Assembly (NCBI RefSeq): GCF_014648775.1
Contig: NZ_BMRT01000005.1
Span: 248,001 to 312,000 of the forward strand
Reading direction: 5' to 3'
Origin: Streptomyces abikoensis
Lineage (GTDB): Bacteria; Actinomycetota; Actinomycetes; Streptomycetales; Streptomycetaceae
Length of the DNA stretch: 64,000 bases
Both the position numbers and the translations under genes were made by a program. The notes under the pieces were generated by a model, which saw nothing but the letters and a program-made list of their open reading frames with translations, made no database searches and was not told the DNA's origin. How positions within the stretch are numbered: position 1 is the stretch's first letter; each line of letters begins with the position of its first letter. Positions 40,807-49,199 of this stretch are shown here, piece after piece.

Positions 40807-41814
40807 TCAGGCTCCGCCCGGGGTGAGCCAGAGCTGGTCGAGGTGCACCTCACACGCGTTGCCCTGCTCGCAGGACAGACGGATGGTGTTGGTGCCCTTG
40901 TTGAGCTTGATGACCGACCAGGTGTTCTTCCAGCCGGCTTCCCAGTCGCCTTCCTTCGTGCCGCCGAAGTTCTCCATCCGAATGGCGCGCGTGTCACCCT
41001 TGCCATTCGTGTTGATGGTCAAGTTGGCGTTCTTGCCGGGCACGCCGTACCGGGCGTTCAGCCGGTACTCGCCGGCGGAATCCACGTCGACCGTCCACTC
41101 CACGGCGGCGCCGACCCGGTTCATCCCGGTGATGTACAGACCGTCGGTGGCCTGGGCGCCCGGGACGGTCTTCTCCGTCGTGGCACCGCCGCTGAGCCGC
41201 AGCGTGGCGGCGTCCCGCTTCAGCTGACCATTGGCCGAGGGGTTCTTGGGCTCGTCGTTCTTCTTGCCCTCGCCCCCGTCCTTGCCCTTCTTCGACGACT
41301 CGTCGGACTTGCCGGAGCCGTCCGGGGCCGTCTTGCCGCCGTCGGCGGACGTCTGCTTGTCGTCCGACGAGCTGTTCTGCATCATCGCCACGCCGATGCC
41401 GCCCGCGACCACGAGGACGACCGCTATCGCGGCTATGAGCAGCCCGCGCCGCTTCGGGCGCGCCGGGGCCCCCGCGCCGTGACCGCCGTGGCCGCCCCGT
41501 ACGGCCGCCTGGCCCTGCGTGGGCGCGCCCAGGGTTTCCGGCGCCGCGTAGTGCGGGTTCGGGCCGCCCGGTCGCTGCGCGGCGGCGCCGAGGTTCGAGC
41601 CGACGCCCTGCGTGCCGCCGTACGTGCGGGAGCCCACCGGGCGTACCTGGTTGTAGGACGTGCGGGGGACGCCCGGCTGATAGGCGGCGGTCTGCTGGCC
41701 GCTCTCGGCGGACCCGCCGCCCTCCGAGCGGTACAGGTAGCCGAACGGGTCGTCGTTCTCCGGCGCTCCGGACGCTCCCGAACCGCTGCCCGCGCCGTTG
41801 TTACCGGCCGTCAT
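40807..41814 (-). CDS. Membrane-anchored protein with CBM35-like domain
   Basis: A 335-residue protein. A Gly/Gln-rich cytoplasmic N-terminus of about 120 residues is followed by one membrane helix (LLIAAIAVVLVVAGGIGVAM) and a Ser/Lys/Asp-rich extracellular linker. The C-terminal domain (about 205-335) has the jelly-roll pattern of carbohydrate-binding modules: GDTRAIRMENFGG, WSVIKLNKGTNTIRL and EVHLDQLWLTP. It may bind cell-wall or external glycans. ATG 41814. It is transcribed in the same direction as cdgB upstream, with a 145-base gap. Domain family by resemblance. Confidence 0.83.
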   Translation of the reverse strand: MTAGNNGAGSGSGASGAPENDDPFGYLYRSEGGGSAESGQQTAAYQPGVPRTSYNQVRPVGSRTYGGTQGVGSNLGAAAQRPGGPNPHYAAPETLGAPTQGQAAVRGGHGGHGAGAPARPKRRGLLIAAIAVVLVVAGGIGVAMMQNSSSDDKQTSADGGKTAPDGSGKSDESSKKGKDGGEGKKNDEPKNPSANGQLKRDAATLRLSGGATTEKTVPGAQATDGLYITGMNRVGAAVEWTVDVDSAGEYRLNARYGVPGKNANLTINTNGKGDTRAIRMENFGGTKEGDWEAGWKNTWSVIKLNKGTNTIRLSCEQGNACEVHLDQLWLTPGGA

Positions 41815-41959
41815 CCCCTGTCACTCCCCATATCCCACATGGTGTGCCCGTCGGCTCCCACGCACCACGCTCGGCGGCGGTGCCGCATCGGCGAAGCGTA
41901 CCCCGAGTGGGTGGTTTCACGCCGGGCACCCGGGCTCGGGGGGCCGGGCAAACCGGCAC

Positions 41960-43756
41960 TCATCCGGCGCGTCTTCCCGCCTTCGCCCGCGCCCGCTTCT
42001 CCCGGTACATCCGCTGGTCAGCGGAGTGCAGCACTTCGTCCGCGCTCATGCCGCAGCCCGCCCAGCCGATTCCGAAACTCGCCCCCACCCGGACGGCCCG
42101 GCCGTCGACCCTTATGGGCGGAATGATGGCATTTCGCAGCCGGACGGCAAGATCCTCCGCGTCCGCCAGGGCCAGCCCGTCGGCGAGGACGACGAACTCG
42201 TCGCCGCCGAGCCGGGCGACGGTGTCGCCCTCCCGCACGCCGTTGCTCAGCCGCCGGGCGACCTCTATCAGCACCGCGTCACCCGTGTGGTGGCCGAACC
42301 GGTCGTTGATCGACTTGAAGCCGTCGAGGTCGCAGAAGAGGACGGCCAGGCCCTTGGTGCCGTCGTCGGTGTCCTCGTCCGGGGCGATCGCGTGCTCGTG
42401 GTGGTCGTAGGCGTGGCCGTGCCCGTGGCCGTAGCCGACGGAGATCCCCGGGCCGCCGCCGTAGTCCTCGGGCGGGAAGTCCGGCGCATAGTCGGGGCCG
42501 GTGTCGGAGCCGAAGCCGTGACCGTGGCCGTGACCACCGGCGGAGGGGAGCCCTCCCGCCGGCAGCGGCTCCGGGACGTACGCCGTGCTCTCGACGCTCG
42601 CGACCTCCGCGAAGCCGTCGAGCGCCCCGTACGGGCCGACGGCCGCGGCCGCGTGGGTCTCGCTGCCGGGCGGGCGGCCGCAGAGCCGGCTGCTGAGGCG
42701 GGCGCGGAGCTCGGCGCTGTTGGGCAGACCCGTCAGGGAGTCGTGGCTGGCCCGGTGGGCGAGCTGGAGCTCGTGCCGCTTGCGCTCCTCGATGTCCTCC
42801 ACGTGGGTGAGCAGGAAGCGCGGGCCGTCGGCGGCGTCGGCCACGACCGAGTTGCGCAGCGACACCCAGACGAACGTTCCGTCGCGCCGCGCCAGCCGCA
42901 GCTCGGCGCGGCCGCCCTCGGCGGAGGTGCGGAGCAGGGTGCCTATGTCCTCGGGGTGGACGAGGTCGGCGAAGGAGTAGCGGCGCATCTGGGAGGCGGA
43001 GCGGCCGAGCAGCCGGCACAGCGCGTCGTTGGTGCGGTGGAGCCTGCCGTGCTGGTCGCCGCCCATCTCGGCGATGGCCATCCCGCTCGGCGCGTATTCG
43101 AACGCCTGTCGGAAGCTCTCCTCGCTGGCGCGCAGCGCCTGCTGCTCCCGTTCGAGTCGGACCAGAGCACGCTGCATATTTGCGCGTAGACGAGCGTTAC
43201 TGATCGCAATCGCCGCTTGCGACGCGTACATCTGCAGGGCCTCCCGGCCCCATGCGCCGGGTCTACGGCCGTTGCGCGGTTTGTCCACGGAGATGACGCC
43301 GAGCAGTTCGCCGCCGGACGGGCCCGTGGAGTACATCGGGGCGAAGAGCCGGTCCATCGGGTGCCACTCGTCGGCGAAGCGCGGGGCGGGGCCGGCGGTG
43401 TGCCACTGGGGGACGTCGTCGTCGTCGAGGACCCAGCCCTCGGTGTACGGGATGAAGCGCAGATCGCCCCACTCGTCCCCCATCGCCAGCCGCCGCTCCC
43501 AGGACACGCGGGAGCCGACCCGCCCCGCCATCAGGGCCTCCGCACTGGCGCTCCCGGCCACGGCGGCGACGACGAGATCACCGTCCGGGCGGACGAGGTT
43601 GACGGCGGAGAGCTCGTAGCCGAGCCCGGACACGACACCGTCGGCGACGGTCTGCAAGGTGTCCGCGAGGCTGCGCGCGGTGTTCAGGTCCGCGATCGCC
43701 CGATGGACCTGTTTCAAGGTGGCCAGGCGGACGTACGGCTCCGACTCGGTCTCCAT
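41960..43756 (-). CDS. cdgB: GAF-PAS-GGDEF diguanylate cyclase (CdgB-like)
   Basis: A 598-residue cytoplasmic signalling enzyme making cyclic di-GMP, which controls development in Streptomyces. It has an N-terminal GAF domain, a coiled coil (ALVRLEREQQALRASEESF), a PAS/PAC domain (FEYAPSGMAIAE, LLTHVEDIEERKR) and a C-terminal GGDEF domain. The active site is RLGGDEFVVLA, and an inhibitory RxxD site (REGD) lies five residues before it. About 100 residues rich in His and Gly interrupt the GGDEF domain between LTGLPN and CDLDGFK. ATG 43756 is behind GGGGGAGAG. The S. coelicolor homologue is a BldD target. Confidence 0.93.
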   Translation of the reverse strand: METESEPYVRLATLKQVHRAIADLNTARSLADTLQTVADGVVSGLGYELSAVNLVRPDGDLVVAAVAGSASAEALMAGRVGSRVSWERRLAMGDEWGDLRFIPYTEGWVLDDDDVPQWHTAGPAPRFADEWHPMDRLFAPMYSTGPSGGELLGVISVDKPRNGRRPGAWGREALQMYASQAAIAISNARLRANMQRALVRLEREQQALRASEESFRQAFEYAPSGMAIAEMGGDQHGRLHRTNDALCRLLGRSASQMRRYSFADLVHPEDIGTLLRTSAEGGRAELRLARRDGTFVWVSLRNSVVADAADGPRFLLTHVEDIEERKRHELQLAHRASHDSLTGLPNSAELRARLSSRLCGRPPGSETHAAAAVGPYGALDGFAEVASVESTAYVPEPLPAGGLPSAGGHGHGHGFGSDTGPDYAPDFPPEDYGGGPGISVGYGHGHGHAYDHHEHAIAPDEDTDDGTKGLAVLFCDLDGFKSINDRFGHHTGDAVLIEVARRLSNGVREGDTVARLGGDEFVVLADGLALADAEDLAVRLRNAIIPPIRVDGRAVRVGASFGIGWAGCGMSADEVLHSADQRMYREKRARAKAGRRAG

Positions 43757-44109
43757 AGCTCGCTCTCCCCCGAGACCTCGACAGCAAACTCCAGGCTTCT
43801 TGTTCGTCCGATTACCCGGCCACTGAATCACAGCGAGCTGACCACCCGGTACACAGGGTCAACAATTAGCGCCCTCTGTGACTCATGTCACAAGAGGCGT
43901 TGAAGTCGCACCCCTGGCGTTCGATCGCGCTCTTATGCTTAATGAACGCAAATTCGAGGGCCCGGAAAAGACACGAACGGACATGATCAGATCTCTTCCG
44001 GACCGATTCCCACGCGGACGTACGCGCACAGGCTCTCAGGACCTAGGACCCGGCGGGAACCCCGACTGGTCCCGCAGCCCGATGCGTCCCGTCCCCCGGG
44101 ACGGCTAGC
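43757..44109. other. Divergent promoter region between cdgB and flavin reductase
   Basis: About 350 bases, lower in GC, with no gene on either strand. It contains the perfect palindrome at 43877-43892 and should hold promoters for both flanking genes. The short open frame near 43878-44108 has poor codon bias. Confidence 0.6.
43877..43892. promoter_or_regulatory. Palindromic operator TGTGAC-N4-GTCACA
   Basis: TGTGACTCATGTCACA has perfect 6-base arms. It fits the Crp pattern TGTGA-N6-TCACA and also contains TGAC and GTCA half-sites like those of BldD, with a 4-base spacer. It lies about 120 bases upstream of cdgB. Confidence 0.6.
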
Positions 44110-44715
44110 GTGCGAGGCGTGTTGCAGACGACTTCGCCCACCGAGACCGGCATAGCCCATCCTGAGGTAGTGACCGCCGAGCCAGACACCCACCGCGAGG
44201 GCCACCCCGAGGGGGTGACCGCCGACGAATTCCGCGCCGCCCTGACCCGGCTGGCGGCCGGCGTCGTGCTGGTGACCGCGCACGACCCGGAGGACGGCCC
44301 CCGGGGCGAGGACGTCGGCATGACGGCCACCGCCTTCGTCTCCGTCTCCCTGGACCCGCCCCTGGTGATGGTGAGCGTCCGCAACGGCTCCCGCATGGAC
44401 GACCTGCTGGAGCGGCAGCCCGCCTGGGCGGTCTCCCTGCTCGCCGAGGGCCAGCGCCACATCGCGGGCCGCTTCGCCATGAAGGGCCGCATCAGCGACC
44501 GGCTCCTCTTCGCGGACGTCCCCCACGAGCGCGGCGCGGTCAGCGGCGCCCCGCTGATCAAGGACACCCTGGCCGTCCTCGAATGCCGCACCGAGCAGCG
44601 CGTGGTGGCGGGGGACCACACGCTCGTCATCGGCCGGGTGCTACGGGCGGACACGCCCGGCACGGACACCGGCCCGCTGGCGTACTTCCGGGGGCGCTAC
44701 CGCCACCTGGACTAG
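44110..44715 (+). CDS. Flavin reductase-like (FMN-binding) protein
   Basis: A 201-residue protein of the flavin reductase/HpaC family. After a variable N-terminus it has FRAALTRLAAGVVLVTA, VGMTATAFVSVSLDPPLVMVSV (FMN-binding), SRMDDLLERQPAWAVSLLAE and LECRTEQRVVAGDHTLVIGRV. It would supply reduced flavin to a partner monooxygenase, but none is adjacent. The GTG start at 44110 or 44119 is uncertain. It is divergent from cdgB and convergent with arfB. Confidence 0.87.
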   Translation: MRGVLQTTSPTETGIAHPEVVTAEPDTHREGHPEGVTADEFRAALTRLAAGVVLVTAHDPEDGPRGEDVGMTATAFVSVSLDPPLVMVSVRNGSRMDDLLERQPAWAVSLLAEGQRHIAGRFAMKGRISDRLLFADVPHERGAVSGAPLIKDTLAVLECRTEQRVVAGDHTLVIGRVLRADTPGTDTGPLAYFRGRYRHLD

Positions 44716-44731
44716 CTCCAGCCGGCTTCGG

Positions 44732-45160
44732 TCAGTGCCAATCGCGGCCGGTACGTCCCCGTTTGGTGTCGGCGCGCTGCTTCTTCTCCCGCAGCCGCCG
44801 CTCATTGATGCCGCGCGGGATCTTCGTGGGCCGCCGCGGCTTCGGCGGCGGCGCGCTCGCCTCGGCCAGCAGCGCCGCCAGCCGCACGGCCGCCGCCTCG
44901 CGGTTGCGCCACTGCGAGCGGTGCTCCGAGGCCCGTACCGTCACCACGCCGCCGACGAGCCGGCCCGCGAGCCGCTCCAGCGCGCGCTCCTTCCACACCT
45001 CGGGCAGCGCGTTCGTCGCCGCGAGGTCGAAGCGCAGCTCGACCTGGCTGTCGCTCGTGTTGACGTGCTGACCGCCCGGCCCGGAGGAACGCGAGAAGCG
45101 CCACAGGAGCTCGGCCTCGGGGAGGGAGACGGAGCCGCGGATGACGTAGGGACCGGACAT
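44732..45160 (-). CDS. arfB: Alternative ribosome-rescue factor ArfB (peptidyl-tRNA hydrolase)
   Basis: A 142-residue release-factor-like hydrolase that frees stalled ribosomes lacking a stop codon. It has the catalytic GGQ in SRSSGPGGQHVNTSDSQVE (residues 29-31), the family WRNREAAAVRLAALL, and a long basic C-terminal tail (INERRLREKKQRADTKRG) that would enter the empty mRNA channel. It lacks the codon-recognition domain of true release factors. ATG 45160 begins SGPYVIRG; upstream ATGs add an unsupported tail. Confidence 0.93.
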   Translation of the reverse strand: MSGPYVIRGSVSLPEAELLWRFSRSSGPGGQHVNTSDSQVELRFDLAATNALPEVWKERALERLAGRLVGGVVTVRASEHRSQWRNREAAAVRLAALLAEASAPPPKPRRPTKIPRGINERRLREKKQRADTKRGRTGRDWH

Positions 45161-45368
45161 GCGTCCCATGTTCCCCGACGGACGCGAACACGTCACCCCG
45201 TTTATCCACGGAGGGCATGGACGCCACGACGGCCGGCCCGGCGTCAGGAACCGGCAAAGAAAGTAAAGCGGAATGGAACCCCGGGTCCCCCACATGGCGT
45301 TATCAGGGATGTGACGGCGGCCTGGAGCGCGCCGCGAGTCGACGTAGAAGCAGAAAGGGACTCATCCC

Positions 45369-45944
45369 ATGGCTGTAAGCCTGTCCAAGGGCGGCAACGT
45401 CTCCCTCACCAAGGAGGCCCCGGGCCTGACGGCCGTCACGGTCGGCCTCGGCTGGGACGTCCGCACCACCACCGGCACGGACTTCGACCTCGACGCCAGC
45501 GCCATCGCCGTGAACGCGGGCGGCCGGGTCTACTCCGACTCCCACTTCGTCTTCTTCAACAACAAGTCGACGCCGGACCAGTCCATCGTCCACACCGGTG
45601 ACAACACCACCGGCCAGGGCGAGGGCGACGACGAGCAGATCAACGTGAACCTGGCGGCCCTCCCGGCCGACATCACGAAGATCGTCTTCCCGGTCTCCAT
45701 CTACGACGCCGCGGCCCGCTCGCAGAACTTCGGCCAGGTCCGCAACGCCTACATCCGCATCGTCAACCAGGCCGGCGGCGCCGAGATCGCCCGCTACGAC
45801 CTCAGCGAGGACGCGGCCACCGAGACGGCCATGGTCTTCGGCGAGCTCTACCGCAACGGCGCGGAGTGGAAGTTCCGCGCGGTCGGCCAGGGCTACGCGT
45901 CGGGCCTGGTCGGCATCGCCCAGGACTTCGGCGTCAACGTCTGA
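45369..45944 (+). CDS. TerD-family stress protein
   Basis: A 191-residue calcium-binding TerD-domain protein linked to tellurite and general stress resistance; many paralogues occur in Streptomyces and some affect differentiation. It has VSLSKGGNVSLTKEAPGL, the acidic DFDLDASAIAVN, GQGEGDDEQINVNL and FPVSIYDAAAR motifs of the Ca2+ sites. ATG 45369 follows an AGAAAGGGA site. It is monocistronic and is followed by three tandem copies of ACGTCTGAG and a strong terminator. Confidence 0.95.
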   Translation: MAVSLSKGGNVSLTKEAPGLTAVTVGLGWDVRTTTGTDFDLDASAIAVNAGGRVYSDSHFVFFNNKSTPDQSIVHTGDNTTGQGEGDDEQINVNLAALPADITKIVFPVSIYDAAARSQNFGQVRNAYIRIVNQAGGAEIARYDLSEDAATETAMVFGELYRNGAEWKFRAVGQGYASGLVGIAQDFGVNV

Positions 45945-45970
45945 GACGTCTGAGACGTCTGAGGGGTCGA

Positions 45971-46015
45971 CGGAGGGCCGCCTCGTCCTCCCCACCGGGA
46001 CGAGGCGGCCCTCCG
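45971..46015. terminator. TerD gene terminator
   Basis: Perfect 18-base arms (CGGAGGGCCGCC and complement at the ends) around a 9-base loop. It lies between the TerD gene and the convergent oxidoreductase gene and can serve both. Confidence 0.9.
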
Positions 46016-46040
46016 CGCACCCTTGTCGTGTGTCGTCGCG

Positions 46041-46763
46041 TCAGTACGCCACGGTGAACCGGGCCCGCCGGTGCGCGGGCCGCTCGGCCTCGTCCAGCAG
46101 GGCCACGGCCAGGTCCTCCATGGAGACGGCCGAGCCGCCCTCGCCGTCGACGAGCAGTTCGTCGCGGCCCAGCCGGTACGCGCCCGTCCGCTCGCCCGGC
46201 TCCAGCTGCGCCGGCGGGCTCAGGTACGTCCAGTCCACGGCCGCGCCGGCGGCGCGGCAGGCGGCCAGCTGCTCGACGCAGGCCACCGCGATGGGCCGCC
46301 ACGCCTCGGGGACGTACGCCGGGTCGTCGACGACGAGGACACGACCGTCCGTGCCCGGCACGGAGAGGCCCCCCGCGCCGCCGACGAGCAGCAGCCGGGC
46401 GCCGGCGGCCGCGACCCCGGCCAGCAGGGCCTCCGCCATGGGGACGAGTTGGCCCTCCTGCCCGGGCGCGGGGCGGGTGGCGCCGACGACCACGTCCTGC
46501 CCGGCGCTCAAGGCAGCGACATCCTCGACGACTCCCGCGTCGCCGACGCGTATTTCCGCTGCCTCGGGCAGCCCCGCCGCCCGGCCCCGGGCCAGGTCGC
46601 GGACGACGGCGGTGACGTGGTGCCCGCGCGCCAGCGCCTCGGCGACGACCCGGCGCCCCACGTTCCCGGCGGCACCGAACACGGTGACCTTCAGAGGCTT
46701 GCGCACGCCCTCGCGCACGCCCTCGCGCATGTCTTCACTCATGTCTTCGCGCATCTCTCGCAT
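46041..46763 (-). CDS. NmrA-like NAD(P)-binding oxidoreductase
   Basis: A 240-residue short-chain atypical dehydrogenase of the NmrA/SDR_a5 type. The Rossmann motif is VTVFGAAGNVGRRVVAEALARGH. LLLVGGAGGLSVPG and the absence of a clear YxxxK catalytic pair suggest redox sensing or an unusual reductase. Before the Rossmann fold is a repetitive charged N-terminus (MREMREDMSEDMREGVREG). ATG 46763 sits six bases after AGAGGA; later ATGs are possible. It is 29 bases downstream of the EamA gene and probably co-transcribed. Confidence 0.85.
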   Translation of the reverse strand: MREMREDMSEDMREGVREGVRKPLKVTVFGAAGNVGRRVVAEALARGHHVTAVVRDLARGRAAGLPEAAEIRVGDAGVVEDVAALSAGQDVVVGATRPAPGQEGQLVPMAEALLAGVAAAGARLLLVGGAGGLSVPGTDGRVLVVDDPAYVPEAWRPIAVACVEQLAACRAAGAAVDWTYLSPPAQLEPGERTGAYRLGRDELLVDGEGGSAVSMEDLAVALLDEAERPAHRRARFTVAY

Positions 46764-46792
46764 CGTGTCCTCTTCCTCTTCTTCCTTGACTC

Positions 46793-47701
46793 TCAGCTCT
46801 TGTGGGCGAGTTGACGGGGTGCGAGCCGCTTCTTGGGCTGCGTCTGTGCCACGACCAGGGCGGCCAGGACGACCAGCCCGCCCAGCCCCTGCGCGACGGT
46901 GAGGGACTGACCGAGCGCGAGCCAGCCGACCGCCGTGGCGACGACGGGGCTCAGCAGCCCGAGGAAGGTGACGTCCGTGGCGGGCAGCGCCCGGATGCCC
47001 CGGAACCACAGCACGTAGGCGAACGCGGAACCGACGACGGCCAGATAGCCGTACCCGGCGAGGTTCGCCGCGGTGAGCGACGTGGGCGGCGCGCCTTCCA
47101 CGACGAGGGCGATCGGGAGCAGCAGCACGCCTCCGGCCACGAGCTGCCAGCCCGTCGCCGCGAGCGGCGGCGCGGACGAGGCCCAGCGCTTGCTGAGCAC
47201 GACGCCGGTGGCCATCACCACCGCGCCGCCGACCGCGGCCGCCACCCCGATCCCGTCGAGCCGCGCGTCGGCCCGCAGGACGAGCATGCTGACACCGGCC
47301 ACGCCCACCGCGCCGGCGACCACCGTGCGGAGGGAGAGCCGCTCCCCCAGCAGTCCGGTGGAGAGCCCGGCGGCCAGCAGGGGCTGGACCGCCCCGATGG
47401 TGGCGGCGACGCCGCCGGGCAGCCGGTACGCGGCGACGAACAGCAGCGCGAAGAACGCCCCGATGTTGAGCGCCCCCAGCACCAGCGCCCGCCACCACCA
47501 GTCGCCCTTCGGCAGCCGCCGGGTCACCGCCACCAGGGCGAGGCCCGCGGGCAGCGCCCGCACGACCGCCGCCAGCAGGGGCCTGCCGGGCGGCAGGAAC
47601 TCGGTGGTGACGGCGTAGGTGGTGCCCCAGACGGCGGGCGCCAGCGCGGTGAGGAACACGATCCCGATCCGATTGCTTAGCACTAAGCCAATATAACTCA
47701 T
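46793..47701 (-). CDS. EamA/DMT-family transporter
   Basis: A membrane protein of about 302 residues with ten predicted helices in two EamA repeats, of the drug/metabolite transporter type. Typical stretches are LAPAVWGTTYAVTTEFLPPG, GALNIGAFFALLFVAAYRLPGG and AFAYVLWFRGIRALP. It probably exports metabolites or drugs. The start is uncertain: ATG 47701, GTG 47683 or GTG 47659. A TATATT -10-like element inside the first codons suggests a later start. It is divergent from a marR gene with closely spaced starts, so MarR control is likely. Confidence 0.87.
   Translation of the reverse strand: MSYIGLVLSNRIGIVFLTALAPAVWGTTYAVTTEFLPPGRPLLAAVVRALPAGLALVAVTRRLPKGDWWWRALVLGALNIGAFFALLFVAAYRLPGGVAATIGAVQPLLAAGLSTGLLGERLSLRTVVAGAVGVAGVSMLVLRADARLDGIGVAAAVGGAVVMATGVVLSKRWASSAPPLAATGWQLVAGGVLLLPIALVVEGAPPTSLTAANLAGYGYLAVVGSAFAYVLWFRGIRALPATDVTFLGLLSPVVATAVGWLALGQSLTVAQGLGGLVVLAALVVAQTQPKKRLAPRQLAHKS
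47675..47688. promoter_or_regulatory. Candidate MarR operator
   Basis: GCTTAGCACTAAGC is a palindrome with 6-base arms in the region between the divergent EamA and MarR genes. Related CGCTAAG words recur at about 47704 and 47734. It suits a MarR dimer site. Confidence 0.5.
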
Positions 47702-47758
47702 CGCTAAGCTATCGGTGAGTGATCTACCTCACCGCTAAGACATTGCTAGGCTGGGGCC

Positions 47759-48256
47759 GTGGCAGATCACGTCGACCGAGTACTCGAACAGTGGGCGCAG
47801 GAGCGGCCCGACCTGGACGCATCCCCCATGGCCGTGATCGGCCGGCTGAACCGGGTGCACCAGCTGATCAACACCGAGCTCCGGCGCACCTTCGCCGCGC
47901 ACGACCTGGACGGCGCCTCCTTCGACGTCCTCGCCACCCTGCGCCGCAACGGGCCCCCGTACCGCCTCACCCCGGCCGGGCTGATGCGCTCGTCGATGGT
48001 CACCTCGGGCGCCATCACCCAGCGCCTCGACCGCCTGGAGGCCCGCGGCCTCGTCATCCGCACCCGCAGCGACCACGACGGCCGCAGCGTCGTCGTCTCC
48101 CTCACGGACGAGGGCCGCGCCCTCATCGACCGCGTCCTCCCGGACCACGTCGCCACGGAGGAACGCGTCCTGGCGGCCCTGAGCCCGGGCGAACGCGAGG
48201 CCCTGGCGGGCTCGCTGCGCACCCTGCTGGAGTCCCTGGGCGACAGGGCGGGCTGA
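47759..48256 (+). CDS. MarR-family transcriptional regulator
   Basis: A 165-residue winged-helix regulator. MAVIGRLNRVHQLINTELRR leads into DGASFDVLATLRRNGPPYRLTP, with recognition helix SSMVTSGAITQRLDRLEARGLV and wing RTRSDHDGRSVVVSLTDEGRAL. It probably represses the divergent EamA exporter and itself, responding to a small molecule. GTG 47759. The last helices (EREALAGSLRTLLESLGD) form the dimer interface. Confidence 0.93.
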   Translation: MADHVDRVLEQWAQERPDLDASPMAVIGRLNRVHQLINTELRRTFAAHDLDGASFDVLATLRRNGPPYRLTPAGLMRSSMVTSGAITQRLDRLEARGLVIRTRSDHDGRSVVVSLTDEGRALIDRVLPDHVATEERVLAALSPGEREALAGSLRTLLESLGDRAG

Positions 48257-48285
48257 GACCGCTCCGCCGACGAACGAGCCGGGGC

Positions 48286-49050
48286 TCAGCCCAGCCGGGT
48301 GTCCGCGTAGACGACCATCGCGTCACGCTGGTAGGCGGCCAGCCCCTCGGCGATCCTGTCGAAGTTCGCGCGGAACTTGGGGTCGTCGACGTACGTCTGC
48401 CCCACTCCCTTGTACGCGCAGGCGTTCGGGGTCCAGAAGCCGCACACGCCCCGGTAGTGGGCCTCCACCTCGGCCTGTACCGCCGGGTCGGTGACCGGGA
48501 CGCCGGCCACCATGAGCTCCGCCATGCGGATCATCTGCGCCGTCACCTCCCGCTGCCACCGCTCCGTGTCCTCGGCGGTCATCGCCTCGACCGCCTGCCG
48601 GGACTGCTCCCACTCGCGCGGCCACCGCTCCCGCACCTCCGCGTCGGTCTCGGCGTCGACGGGGCCGAAGCCCTCGAACAGGTTCTCCGGCCGGTTGATC
48701 CTCGTCATACCGTCACTCTCTCCTTCCTCCAGTTCGGTGATGGTGCGGCCGACGGTGCGGACGAGCGTCTCCAGCCGGTCGCGCTCGCCCAGCAGCCGCT
48801 CGTAGTGCTCGCGCAGCGCGGCCAGCCGGTCGACCTGGCTGTCCAGGACCGCCTGGATCTCGCGCAGCCCCAGCCCCAGCTCCCGCATCAGGAGGATCTG
48901 CTGCAACCGCAGCAGCTCGGCCTCCTCGTAGTAGCGGTGCCCATTGGCCCCCGTCCACGCGGGCGGCAGCAACCCGATCTCGTCGTAGTGCCGCAGCGTC
49001 CGGGACGTCACCCCGGACATCCGGGCCACATCCGCGATCGACCAGGCCAT
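48286..49050 (-). CDS. TipA-like MerR activator with TipAS domain
   Basis: A 254-residue regulator resembling TipAL, which binds thiopeptide antibiotics. Residues 1-70 are a MerR helix-turn-helix (SIADVARMSGVTSRTLRHYD). A coiled coil at about 72-110 precedes the TipAS antibiotic-recognition domain (115-254), with ENLFEGFGP and HYRGVCGFWTPNACAYKG. The Cys residues there lie where TipAS has its thiostrepton-reactive Cys, not verified. An internal ATG at 48708 (Met 115) has AAGGAG 11 bases upstream and could yield TipAS alone. An operator-like dyad lies at 49109-49125. Confidence 0.9.
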   Translation of the reverse strand: MAWSIADVARMSGVTSRTLRHYDEIGLLPPAWTGANGHRYYEEAELLRLQQILLMRELGLGLREIQAVLDSQVDRLAALREHYERLLGERDRLETLVRTVGRTITELEEGESDGMTRINRPENLFEGFGPVDAETDAEVRERWPREWEQSRQAVEAMTAEDTERWQREVTAQMIRMAELMVAGVPVTDPAVQAEVEAHYRGVCGFWTPNACAYKGVGQTYVDDPKFRANFDRIAEGLAAYQRDAMVVYADTRLG

Positions 49051-49108
49051 CCGTCCAGCCCTCCCACATCACCGGGCCGGCCGTTCCGGCCCTGGGGAAA
49101 CCGTAGGA

Positions 49109-49125
49109 GTTGACGTAACGGCAAC
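49109..49125. promoter_or_regulatory. Candidate MerR-type operator
   Basis: GTTGACGTAACGGCAAC is a 17-base dyad with 7 of 8 arm bases matching. It lies 59 bases upstream of the TipA-like gene and 75 before the small antitoxin-family gene, and includes TTGACG as a possible -35. Confidence 0.5.
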
Positions 49126-49199
49126 CACAAGCCCGGGATGCGGCGGGGGCGGAACGCGGCGATCCTGAAGGCGTCAGGCGTTCCGTTAGGAGGACGACC

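Noticed and set aside
45938..45964. Three 9-bp tandem copies of ACGTCTGAG with in-frame stops after the TerD gene
   Set aside because: Too short and simple to call a repeat element; it probably arose by slippage and has no evident role.
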